A stretch of 64,000 nt of DNA, taken from positions 7,381,001 through 7,445,000 of the forward strand of contig NZ_CP059732.1 of NCBI RefSeq assembly GCF_014117325.1, read 5' to 3'. Under the pieces are notes generated by a model, which saw only the letters and a program-made list of their open reading frames with translations, did not search any database and had not been told where the DNA came from. Below, piece after piece: positions 52,444 to 59,896 of the stretch. This DNA is from Spirosoma foliorum. Lineage in GTDB: Bacteria > Bacteroidota > Bacteroidia > Cytophagales > Spirosomataceae. Positions within the stretch are counted from its first letter, which is position 1. Each line of letters opens with the position of its first letter. Both the position numbers and the translations under genes were made by a program.

Positions 52444-54821
52444 AAACGCATTCGTATCCCGGCCAGGAAATTCCGCCCGGCTTGTGGATAGTAAGCGTTA
52501 TCAGCTAAGACTTTGCCTTCCGAAATGTAAGCGTATGTGTAGCCGTTCGACTCATAGAGTTCGTTCAAAACGTTGTTGAACAGTATTGTAAACGCAATTT
52601 CCTTCGCGAATTTCGGCTTGATTGTATAAATCAATCGGATATCATTCGTGAAATAGGAATTCAATTTCCGGCTTTCATTGGACGTATTATCCAGATACTG
52701 CTTGCCAACATACTTTGAAAGTAACCCCAGTTCCAACCCTTTAGCAGGAGTAAACAACAACTGCGATCCGGCAATAACATTGGGCGAAAACGAAATATCG
52801 GTTTGGCTGTAGCTGCGGCTGTCTTGATTGCCGGTGTCGTAGTTGTCCAGATATTCTGTGAAATTCTTAACCTTATTTCGGCTAAACGTAGCATTTACGT
52901 TCCAGCGAAGCTGTTTCGCCAATCGCGCGCCCACTTCAAACTCCAGACCCGCGCGATAACTTACCGGAATATTCACGCGGTTGTAAGCGCCAACATCATT
53001 TAACTGACCAGATAACACTAACTGGTTCTTGTAGCTCATATAGTAACCATTGACCGAAAAGGCCAGCCCCTCCGACTGAATTTTATAACCCGCTTCATAG
53101 TCGATCAATTGCTCAGCTTTCGGGCGGCTTTCGGGGGTCGATTGGGTATAATCATCGCGATTGGGTTCACGATGCCCAACGCCTACCGAAGCATATACTG
53201 TGCTGTGATCACTTATAGTATACGTCAGCCCCGCTTTCGGGTTGAAGAATGTTAAGTTGGCATTCTGCTGAACATTCTGGAGCTTACTATTGAAGCCTAA
53301 AAACGAATAACCAACGGTTCTAACCTGTAGATCCAGAAAACCGCTAAGTGGGTTGCTAAATTGATAAAATGCCTTTGCATACAAGTTGAAATCGGTTTTA
53401 ATGGCGTTGTCGTCGTAGTAATGATCCCGGATATTGGTATTCCCGGCTACGCGCGCCCAAATGATTTCCCCAAAGTGAGCGCCCTGATACTGGTTCCAGC
53501 CTCCACCGAAGTTGGCCGTTAGTTTACCGAAGCTGTTGTAATCGAGGGAGAAAACGGTTCCGTAGAAATCATTATCCAACCATTTCCGCCGAATAATGTC
53601 CGTGCTCTTTATCACCGAATCGCCGATAACCACATTGGGCAAGTTATACTTGCTGAATGCATCGTTCGGCTTTAGTTCTTCATAATAACCTTTGCCTTTG
53701 GTGTAGAATAAAGACGCATTCAACCGCCAGTTTTTACTTAACCCGAACGAGCTAATTAGCTGGTAGTTATCCTGTTGATAATTGTCTGTCTGATTATCGT
53801 AGGTGAACGAGTTATACCGTCGGTTCGTCTTCAGAATATCTTCCGGCACGCCATTCCAGGCCTGATAAGTTTGCTCCGTGCCCGAAAAGACATTTAACCG
53901 CACAAAACTCTTATCCGAGTAGTAGCCGCCTGACAGATAAAACGATTTCAGATTTGAAAAAGCGCGATCAATAAAACCATCGGAGTGAATACTCGACAGA
54001 CGAGCATCTACCGTAAAGTGGTTGTTCAATAAACCCGTACCCGCCAGCACATTCGCTTTCCGAGTCCCGAACGATCCGCCCGATAGATTGACTTCGGCAT
54101 AGGGTTTTGTTTCGAGTTTGTTCGTCTGAATGTTAACAGAGGCTCCAAATGCGCCAGCGCCATTGGTTGAGGTGCCAACACCGCGCTGAATCTGGATACT
54201 GCTTACCGACGAAGCAAAGTCGGGCATATCTACAAAAAATGTCCCTTGCGACTCGGCATCGTTATAGGGAATCCCATTGAGTGTCACATTGACCCGTGTG
54301 GCATCGGACCCACGGATACGGATACCCGTATACCCCACGCCTGCACCCGCATCCGACGTTGTAACAATCGACGGGGTAAAATTCAGTAGTTGGGGCACAT
54401 CCTGTCCCAGATTCAGCTTGTCTAAATCCCGACGCGTTACATCTGTATACGCAATAGCTGATTTCTGATTGGCACGCGTGGCGCTAACCACCACTTCATC
54501 AACTGCCACTGCCGTTTTGACTAATTTGATGGCAAGGTTTGTCGTTGACGTTGGGTCGACTGTTTGATTCTGAGGTTCATACCCCAATAAGGATATGCGT
54601 AAAGATAAAGGCCCCTGTTTTAAGCCGGTGAGCCGAAAAGCACCTGAAGCGTTTGTGAACGTGCCTTTGTAAGTACCATCAATCGTAATGGCTGCACCAG
54701 GCAATGTACCGCCATCGGCATCGCTGACTGTACCGGAAATAGATAATTGAGCCCATGAAGGCAGTGCTGATAGCCACAGTAGGGCTACGAGAATTGTAAG
54801 ATAGGTCGTACTTTTTTTCAC
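52440..54821 (-). CDS. TonB-dependent outer membrane receptor, TPP-riboswitch controlled (thiamine type)
   Basis: The 793-residue protein has a signal peptide (LTILVALLWLSALPSWAQ), a carboxypeptidase regulatory-like domain (ISGTVSDADGGTLPGAAITI), a TonB box-like stretch (VDEVVVSATRANQ), a plug domain (NLGQDVPQLLNFTPSIVTTS, IRIRGSDATRVNVTLNGIPY) and a C-terminal 22-strand-type barrel ending AGRNFLAGIRMRF. A TPP riboswitch lies in its leader, so I predict uptake of thiamine or a thiamine precursor, as in other Bacteroidota thiamine-regulated receptors. No thi genes lie beside it. The ATG at 54821 is chosen for its signal peptide. Confidence 0.9.
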   Translation of the reverse strand: MKKSTTYLTILVALLWLSALPSWAQLSISGTVSDADGGTLPGAAITIDGTYKGTFTNASGAFRLTGLKQGPLSLRISLLGYEPQNQTVDPTSTTNLAIKLVKTAVAVDEVVVSATRANQKSAIAYTDVTRRDLDKLNLGQDVPQLLNFTPSIVTTSDAGAGVGYTGIRIRGSDATRVNVTLNGIPYNDAESQGTFFVDMPDFASSVSSIQIQRGVGTSTNGAGAFGASVNIQTNKLETKPYAEVNLSGGSFGTRKANVLAGTGLLNNHFTVDARLSSIHSDGFIDRAFSNLKSFYLSGGYYSDKSFVRLNVFSGTEQTYQAWNGVPEDILKTNRRYNSFTYDNQTDNYQQDNYQLISSFGLSKNWRLNASLFYTKGKGYYEELKPNDAFSKYNLPNVVIGDSVIKSTDIIRRKWLDNDFYGTVFSLDYNSFGKLTANFGGGWNQYQGAHFGEIIWARVAGNTNIRDHYYDDNAIKTDFNLYAKAFYQFSNPLSGFLDLQVRTVGYSFLGFNSKLQNVQQNANLTFFNPKAGLTYTISDHSTVYASVGVGHREPNRDDYTQSTPESRPKAEQLIDYEAGYKIQSEGLAFSVNGYYMSYKNQLVLSGQLNDVGAYNRVNIPVSYRAGLEFEVGARLAKQLRWNVNATFSRNKVKNFTEYLDNYDTGNQDSRSYSQTDISFSPNVIAGSQLLFTPAKGLELGLLSKYVGKQYLDNTSNESRKLNSYFTNDIRLIYTIKPKFAKEIAFTILFNNVLNELYESNGYTYAYISEGKVLADNAYYPQAGRNFLAGIRMRF

Positions 54822-54904
54822 GACTGAAAACAGTTACGATAGGCAAGGGGCCAAACCTACCTTTGGTTAGAGATAATTGTTTGGACACATTCACAACTGC
54901 TTGC

Positions 54905-54992
54905 TGCGAATTCATTTCCCTTCGCGGCATTACCCGCGCAGGTTCAATGGGTATAATCTCAGCCCGTTGTATTAGGGCACCCCTTATTAAGA
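54905..54992 (-). promoter_or_regulatory. TPP riboswitch (THI element)
   Basis: Read on the minus strand the leader contains all conserved THI blocks in order: GGGGTGCCC, GGCTGAGATTATACCC, TTGAACCTG, CGGGTAATGCC and GCGAAGGGA. The spacing matches the two-arm thiamine pyrophosphate aptamer. It lies about 85 bp before the receptor start and should lower expression when TPP is plentiful. Confidence 0.95.
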
Positions 54993-55087
54993 TTAGCGAG
55001 GCAAAGTTAATTTAATTTGCGAAACAAGAGGTAAAATCCGTCGTTTGTGTACTTAAAAGATAGTGTTCGTACCATATTTATGTAGAT

Positions 55088-55312
55088 ATGAATGAGTTTG
55101 ATTTAGTGGTTTTACAGGAAGATGTTTCAGATGGACAGTTAAAAGCTGGTGATGTTGGCACGATTTTAACTGTGTATAATGGAGGAAAGGCGTTTGAAGT
55201 TGAATTTGTCACCTTAACGGGCGAGGCTGTAGCTATCGAAACCTTGTTAGCACACCAAATTCGGGAGGTTCGGGCGTCAGAAATTATGGCGGTACGCGAT
55301 ATATCGCAATAA
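55088..55312 (+). CDS. DUF4926 domain protein
   Basis: The 74-residue protein matches DUF4926: FDLVVLQEDVSDGQLKAGDVGTI, then GGKAFEVEFVTLTGE. The fold is a small beta-barrel of unknown function, often near toxin-antitoxin or phage genes. Here it stands alone between the riboswitch and a TPR gene. The start ATG at 55088 fits. Confidence 0.82.
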   Translation: MNEFDLVVLQEDVSDGQLKAGDVGTILTVYNGGKAFEVEFVTLTGEAVAIETLLAHQIREVRASEIMAVRDISQ

Positions 55313-55370
55313 GAAGCTCAGAATTCGTAAACTTTTGAGACTTACGCTTTTCCGCAATTATAAATATTTA

Positions 55371-55378
55371 TAATTTTG
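55371..55378 (+). promoter_or_regulatory. TAnnTTTG box upstream of the TPR gene
   Basis: TAATTTTG 20 bp before the start at 55398. A suitably spaced -33 element was not found. Confidence 0.4.
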
Positions 55379-55397
55379 CAGTCCAAATTGCAAAAGC

Positions 55398-56093
55398 ATG
55401 AGCAAAAAGAATAGTGGCCTGGATTTTCTGGAAGATCCAGACGCATTAGAAGGAAAGTTAGAGGATGTTGGCGATTACTTCCAGCAAAACAAGAATATTG
55501 TACTCGGTATTCTCGGCGGTATTGTGCTGCTGGTTGCTGGTTTTGTAGGATATCGTTTTTACATCGGTAGCCAGGATGAAACGGCGCAGGTCGAAATGTT
55601 TCCGTCGGTTTATCAACTCGAAGCAGACTCACTGAAAAAAGCCTTGAACGGCGATGGCAAAACTCCTGGTTTGCTATCAGTGGCTGATAATTATGGCTCG
55701 ACACCAGGTGGTAACCTGGCCGAATTTTATGCGGGCGTTGGTTTGCTGAAAGAAGGCAAATACGACGATGCCATTGAGCATTTGAAAAGCTTCAGTTCTT
55801 CAGATCTGTTAGTGCAGGCGCGTGCTTATGCTCTGACGGGTGATGCTTATATGGAGAAGAAAAGCTTCGACGAAGCTGCCGATTATTACAGAAAGGCTGC
55901 TGATTATAAGTCGAACAAATACTTCACGCCTGGCTATCTTATGAAGCTAGCTGTTGCTTACGAGCAAGCTAAGCAGAATGATAAAGCTATCGAGACGTAC
56001 AACGAAATCATTGAAAAATACGCTGAATCCGCTGAGGTTGGTAGTGCTAAGAAGTACAAATCCGTACTTGAGGCAACCGTCGGTGAGTCGTAA
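55398..56093 (+). CDS. membrane-anchored TPR protein (YfgM-like)
   Basis: The 231-residue protein has one membrane helix at about residues 34-53 (NIVLGILGGIVLLVAGFVGY) and a soluble part with at least three TPR-like helical pairs (YAGVGLLKEGKYDDAIEHL, AYALTGDAYMEKKSFDEAADYY, KLAVAYEQAKQNDKAIETY). In E. coli YfgM is an inner-membrane TPR protein working with secretion chaperones; the match here is by layout only. It is followed by the dispersed inverted repeat at 56161 and by ribH. Confidence 0.75.
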   Translation: MSKKNSGLDFLEDPDALEGKLEDVGDYFQQNKNIVLGILGGIVLLVAGFVGYRFYIGSQDETAQVEMFPSVYQLEADSLKKALNGDGKTPGLLSVADNYGSTPGGNLAEFYAGVGLLKEGKYDDAIEHLKSFSSSDLLVQARAYALTGDAYMEKKSFDEAADYYRKAADYKSNKYFTPGYLMKLAVAYEQAKQNDKAIETYNEIIEKYAESAEVGSAKKYKSVLEATVGES

Positions 56094-56160
56094 GCGTACT
56101 TGACTAAATCAATACTGCAAAGGACAAAGCCGACATCGGTTTTGTCCTTTTTTGTTGGAC

Positions 56161-56261
56161 TTTTGTCATGCTGACGAAGGAAGCATCTTCGTCAATTGGG
56201 TTTAACGATAATAACCTCTATTGCTTTTCGCGAAGATGCTTCCTTCGTCAGCATGACAAAA
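56161..56261. repeat. dispersed inverted repeat, copy 2, supplying the ribH start codon
   Basis: Perfect 31-bp arms at 56161-56191 and 56231-56261 share the TGCTGACGAAGGAAGCATC core with the repeat at 5474-5549. The ATG at 56253 within the right arm is the most likely ribH start. The RNA would fold this hairpin across the ribosome binding region. Confidence 0.85.
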
Positions 56262-56765
56262 AAAATGGCATCTGACTTAAAAAATCTAAGCGTCTTCTCG
56301 ACAGACGAACTACCTGATATTAGCGCTCGACGGTTTGCTATTCTGGTTTCTGAGTGGAATACCGAGGTTACCGAAGCCTTATTCGAAGGCGCTTACCAAA
56401 TCCTGCTTCAACACGGTGCAAAGGCTGAAAACATTATCCGGGGCAATGTGCCGGGTAGCTACGAGTTGAGTTTAGGCGCTCAATGGTTTGCGCAGCGCGA
56501 TGATATCGATGCCGTAATCGCGCTTGGTTGTGTAATCCAGGGTGAAACCAAACATAACGATTACATAAACCACGCTGTGGCACAGGGCTTGACGAACGTG
56601 AGTCTGAAAACAAGCAAGCCCGTCATTTTTGGCGTGTTAACCCCTAATGATCAGCAACAAGCACTTGATCGAGCAGGTGGGAAGCATGGCAACAAAGGCG
56701 ACGAAGCGGCAATTACCGCCATCAAAATGCTCGGATTACAACAACAAGTTTATACTAAATTTTAA
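56253..56765 (+). CDS. ribH: 6,7-dimethyl-8-ribityllumazine synthase
   Basis: RibH joins 5-amino-6-ribitylaminouracil with dihydroxybutanone phosphate, the penultimate step of riboflavin synthesis. The start is ATG 56253 (MTKKMASDLKNLSVF) or ATG 56265 (MASDLKNLS); an in-frame start at 56196 would encode repeat DNA. Family motifs: VSEWNTEVTEALFEGAYQIL, VPGSYELSLGAQWFAQRDDI, GCVIQGETKHNDYI and PVIFGVLTPNDQQQALDR. Length (170 residues) fits. The start codon lies within a dispersed hairpin repeat, so translation may depend on that structure. Confidence 0.95.
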   Translation: MTKKMASDLKNLSVFSTDELPDISARRFAILVSEWNTEVTEALFEGAYQILLQHGAKAENIIRGNVPGSYELSLGAQWFAQRDDIDAVIALGCVIQGETKHNDYINHAVAQGLTNVSLKTSKPVIFGVLTPNDQQQALDRAGGKHGNKGDEAAITAIKMLGLQQQVYTKF

Positions 56766-56847
56766 AGAGCGAAAGAGTGAATGAGTGAGAGAGCGCCAGA
56801 TAGCTCTCAACTTAGTCGCTCTTTCACTCATTCACTCTTTCACCATT
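56766..56847. repeat. inverted repeat between ribH and the aspartate kinase gene
   Basis: GAGCGAAAGAGTGAATGAGTGA near 56767 pairs imperfectly with TCACTCATTCACTCTTTC near 56825-56842, giving arms of about 22 bp. It lies directly before the kinase ATG at 56848. Confidence 0.6.
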
Positions 56848-58173
56848 ATGCATGTTTGGAAATTTGGCGGTACGTCGGTTGGGAAACCTGAGCGTATGCA
56901 GTCGATTCGAAATCTGATTACTGAAGACGATACACGTAAAATCGTCGTCCTGTCAGCTCTGTCTGGCTCTACCAATTCACTTTTGGCCATTGGCGAATCG
57001 CTTAAAGCAAATAACGATGCCGATGCAAATGCTAAGATTGATGCCCTTAAAGCGCATTATGACAGCTTTATCGACGAGTTGTATAAAACGACCGATGGGA
57101 AAGCCGCTGGGCAGAAAATCATTGATAACGAATTTTCGTTTATCCGCTCGCTGGTCGGGATTAAGCCATTTACGCTCAAGCAGGAGAAAGAATTGGTGGC
57201 TGAAGGAGAACTCCTGAGTACACAGATTTTCCAGGCGTTTCTAGCGGAAGAAGGCGTACCATCGACCTTGCTGCCTGCACTGGAATTCATGCGAATCGAT
57301 GCTGATAACGAGCCAGAAATTCACTTTACGGAGGAGAAATTAGCTGAAATGCTACCACTGCATGCCGATAAGCAAATTATTGTCACGCAAGGGTTTATCT
57401 GCCGAAATCCACGAGGTGAAGTCGATAACCTCAAACGGGGTGGGTCTGATTACACCGCTTCCCTAATTGGCGGGGCTATGCGTGCCGAAGAAATTCAGAT
57501 TTGGACCGATATCGACGGGATGCATAATAATGACCCTCGAATCGTGAAAAATACCTTTCCGGTTCGGGAGTTGACGTTCGACGAAGCGGCTGAGTTAGCG
57601 TATTTCGGGGCTAAAATTCTGCACCCGTCCACTATTACACCGGCGCGGATGTTCGGTGTGCCCGTTCGTCTGAAAAACACGATGGACCCAAGTGCACCGG
57701 GAACACTGATTGCCGACCGGACTTCTAACCAGGTGTTTAAAGCCATTGCGGCCAAAGACGGCATCACGGCCTTGTATATTCACTCGACCCGTATGCTGAA
57801 TGCGTATGGTTTCCTGCGTCGGATTTTCGAGATTTTCGAGAAGTACAAAACGCCGGTCGATATGATAACCACATCCGAAGTTTCGGTATCGGTTACGATC
57901 GATAATACGGAACGGATTCAGGAAATAACCGACGAGCTAAATACATTCTGCACACTCGAAGAGCCTGATTTTGACCAAACCATTATTTGCGTTGTGGGCA
58001 ATTTCAGCGCTGACAACGAAGGGGTTGCCATTCGTGTTTTCAGCGCCATGAAAAATATTCCGATTCGGATGATTTCGTACGGTGGAACGGAAAGCAACAT
58101 CTCCTTGCTCGTTCATGGCCGTTATAAAGCAGAAGCTTTGAATGCGCTGAACGATGGACTTTTTGCCAACTAG
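56848..58173 (+). CDS. lysC: aspartate kinase
   Basis: Phosphorylates aspartate, the first step of the lysine/threonine/methionine pathway. I start at the ATG at 56848 (MHVWKFGGTSVGKPERM), giving 441 residues; a longer in-frame start at 56785 runs through repeat DNA. Motifs: KFGGTSVG, VTQGFICRNPRGEVDNLKRGGSDYT and IWTDIDGMHNNDPRIV. Two ACT-like domains follow from about residue 300 (DGITALYIHSTRML, MISYGGTESNISLLV), the usual site of feedback by Lys or Thr. No fused homoserine dehydrogenase is present. The symbol is a convention; isozyme type is unknown. Confidence 0.93.
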   Translation: MHVWKFGGTSVGKPERMQSIRNLITEDDTRKIVVLSALSGSTNSLLAIGESLKANNDADANAKIDALKAHYDSFIDELYKTTDGKAAGQKIIDNEFSFIRSLVGIKPFTLKQEKELVAEGELLSTQIFQAFLAEEGVPSTLLPALEFMRIDADNEPEIHFTEEKLAEMLPLHADKQIIVTQGFICRNPRGEVDNLKRGGSDYTASLIGGAMRAEEIQIWTDIDGMHNNDPRIVKNTFPVRELTFDEAAELAYFGAKILHPSTITPARMFGVPVRLKNTMDPSAPGTLIADRTSNQVFKAIAAKDGITALYIHSTRMLNAYGFLRRIFEIFEKYKTPVDMITTSEVSVSVTIDNTERIQEITDELNTFCTLEEPDFDQTIICVVGNFSADNEGVAIRVFSAMKNIPIRMISYGGTESNISLLVHGRYKAEALNALNDGLFAN

Positions 58174-58181
58174 TACTCTCC

Positions 58182-58232
58182 CAAACCTATAAGCCGGGCC
58201 GCCGGAGCGGTTTTTGAAACCTTATAGGTTTG
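58182..58232. terminator. hairpin after lysC, split by a 16-bp micro-insertion
   Basis: CAAACCTATAAG (58182-58193) is the left arm start and AAACCTTATAGGTTTG (58217-58232) the right arm. Between them lies the 16-bp GC block 58194-58209. Removing it gives a perfect hairpin with 16-bp arms and a TTG loop. The original hairpin was probably a lysC terminator or dispersed palindrome. Confidence 0.8.
58194..58209 (+). repeat. 16-bp GC micro-insertion g (intergenic, in hairpin)
   Basis: CCGGGCCGCCGGAGCG, identical in reverse complement to copy f and to the copy split by IS110. The interrupted perfect palindrome fixes the insert at exactly 16 bp, with one base of slide at the ends. Confidence 0.92.
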
Positions 58233-58257
58233 AAAAAGAATTTATCAACATAAAATA

Positions 58258-59529
58258 ATGCTCCAGCTTCCATTTATCCGCGAAAATAAAGAGACAACGT
58301 TAGCGGGATTGCGCAAACGCAATTTCGCCAATGCCGAGGTCGCCATTGATCAGGTTCTCACACTTGATCAAAACCGACGCGATACCCAACGTGAACTGGA
58401 TGACGTATTATCTCAATCCAATGCGAAAGCGGGCCAGATCGGCGCGTTGATGAAAGCTGGCGATAAAGCAGCTGCCGAAGCGGCTAAAGCCGAAACGGCA
58501 GACTTAAAAGCACGCTCAAAAGATCTTGCCGATGCCCTTCGGCAAATTGAATCAGATTTGCAGGCGGTACTCGTTACCATTCCTAATATTCCGCATAGCA
58601 GCGTTCCTGAAGGCCGCACGCCTGAGGATAACGAAGTTGTGCTGGAACATGGTGAGAAGCCGACGCTGCACGAAAAGGCGCAGCCGCACTGGGAACTGAT
58701 TAAGAAGTACGATATCATTGACTTCGAGTTAGGCGTCAAGATTTCAGGAGCGGGTTTCCCGGTCTACAAAGGCAAAGGGGCACGGATTCAGCGGGCAATG
58801 ATTAACTTCTTCCTGGACGAAGCCCTAAAAGCGGGCTATATGGAAGTACAACCGCCGATTGTCGTCAACGAAGACTCAGGTTTCGGAACGGGGCAATTGC
58901 CAGACAAAGAAGGGCAGATGTACTACGTAATGGAAGATAAGTTATATCTGATTCCAACGGCCGAAGTTCCTATTACGAACATCTACCGCGATGTCATTCT
59001 GCCAGAAAGCCAGCTACCCGTTAAAAACGTTGGTTATACCCCCTGTTTCCGTCGTGAAGCGGGTTCCTGGGGAGCCCATGTTCGTGGGTTGAACCGGTTA
59101 CACCAGTTCGACAAGGTTGAAATTGTTCGGATCGAGAAGCCTGAAAATTCGTATGCCGCTCTGGAAGAAATGAGCCTACATGTGCAAAATCTGTTGCAAA
59201 AACTGGAACTCCCTTATCGGGTTCTGCGGCTTTGCGGGGGCGATATGGGCTTTACATCAGCGCTTACATACGATATGGAAGTTTGGTCGGCTGCGCAACA
59301 GCGCTGGCTGGAAGTAAGCTCAGTCTCTAACTTCGAAACCTACCAGGCTAATCGGCTTAAACTTCGTTCGAAGTTGGAGGGTAAGATGCAGTTGATGCAT
59401 ACGCTGAATGGTTCAGCGTTAGCCCTTCCCCGTATTCTGGCATCGATTCTGGAAAATAACCAAATGCCAGAAGGCATCCGTATTCCGAAAGTGCTGGTGC
59501 CGTATTGTGGCTTTGAAACGATTGAGTAG
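58258..59529 (+). CDS. serS: seryl-tRNA synthetase
   Basis: Charges tRNA(Ser) with serine. The 423-residue length and N-terminal coiled coil (residues about 1-110, MLQLPFIRENKETTLAGLRK) match SerRS. Class II motif 2 is CFRREAGSWGAHVRGLNRLHQFDKVE and motif 3 is LNGSALALPRILASILENNQMPEG. The ATG at 58258 is chosen. Upstream at 58182-58232 is the hairpin that carries a 16-bp insertion. A long perfect palindrome follows the gene. Confidence 0.97.
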   Translation: MLQLPFIRENKETTLAGLRKRNFANAEVAIDQVLTLDQNRRDTQRELDDVLSQSNAKAGQIGALMKAGDKAAAEAAKAETADLKARSKDLADALRQIESDLQAVLVTIPNIPHSSVPEGRTPEDNEVVLEHGEKPTLHEKAQPHWELIKKYDIIDFELGVKISGAGFPVYKGKGARIQRAMINFFLDEALKAGYMEVQPPIVVNEDSGFGTGQLPDKEGQMYYVMEDKLYLIPTAEVPITNIYRDVILPESQLPVKNVGYTPCFRREAGSWGAHVRGLNRLHQFDKVEIVRIEKPENSYAALEEMSLHVQNLLQKLELPYRVLRLCGGDMGFTSALTYDMEVWSAAQQRWLEVSSVSNFETYQANRLKLRSKLEGKMQLMHTLNGSALALPRILASILENNQMPEGIRIPKVLVPYCGFETIE

Positions 59530-59574
59530 ATAATTTTAAGGTGTTATGACGTTTGATGAGCGAGTAAATTTATC

Positions 59575-59656
59575 TCCCTATCAAATTATTAAAACAGAAA
59601 TAGTCACAATCAAACGTTTGATTGTGACTATTTCTGTTTTAATAATTTGATAGGGA
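59575..59656. repeat. 82-bp perfect palindrome
   Basis: The 41 bases 59575-59615 are followed without a gap by their exact reverse complement, 59616-59656 (centre CAAAC/GTTTG). It could cruciform or form a 39-bp RNA stem. It lies 45 bp after serS. From 59657 to 59896 I find no other feature beyond AT-rich non-coding sequence. Confidence 0.9.
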
Positions 59657-59896
59657 TTAGTATATAGTTTTAAAGTGTTGGTCGCCTTTAATATTTTTCC
59701 TACATATATAGAGTGTAAGTTTTTGATCATCAGCGATTTTGTTCGTGTTTCGTCGGCGACAAGCCAGACTCGTTTGACAGTGAACTTTAGCAGCCCTGTC
59801 TTTGGGTGACTGCAAATACAGTAGCTTCGATCACTTACGATTTTGTATTCTTATTATCTTGCTTTGGATTAATTTTACGCATCATTTTATATAATA

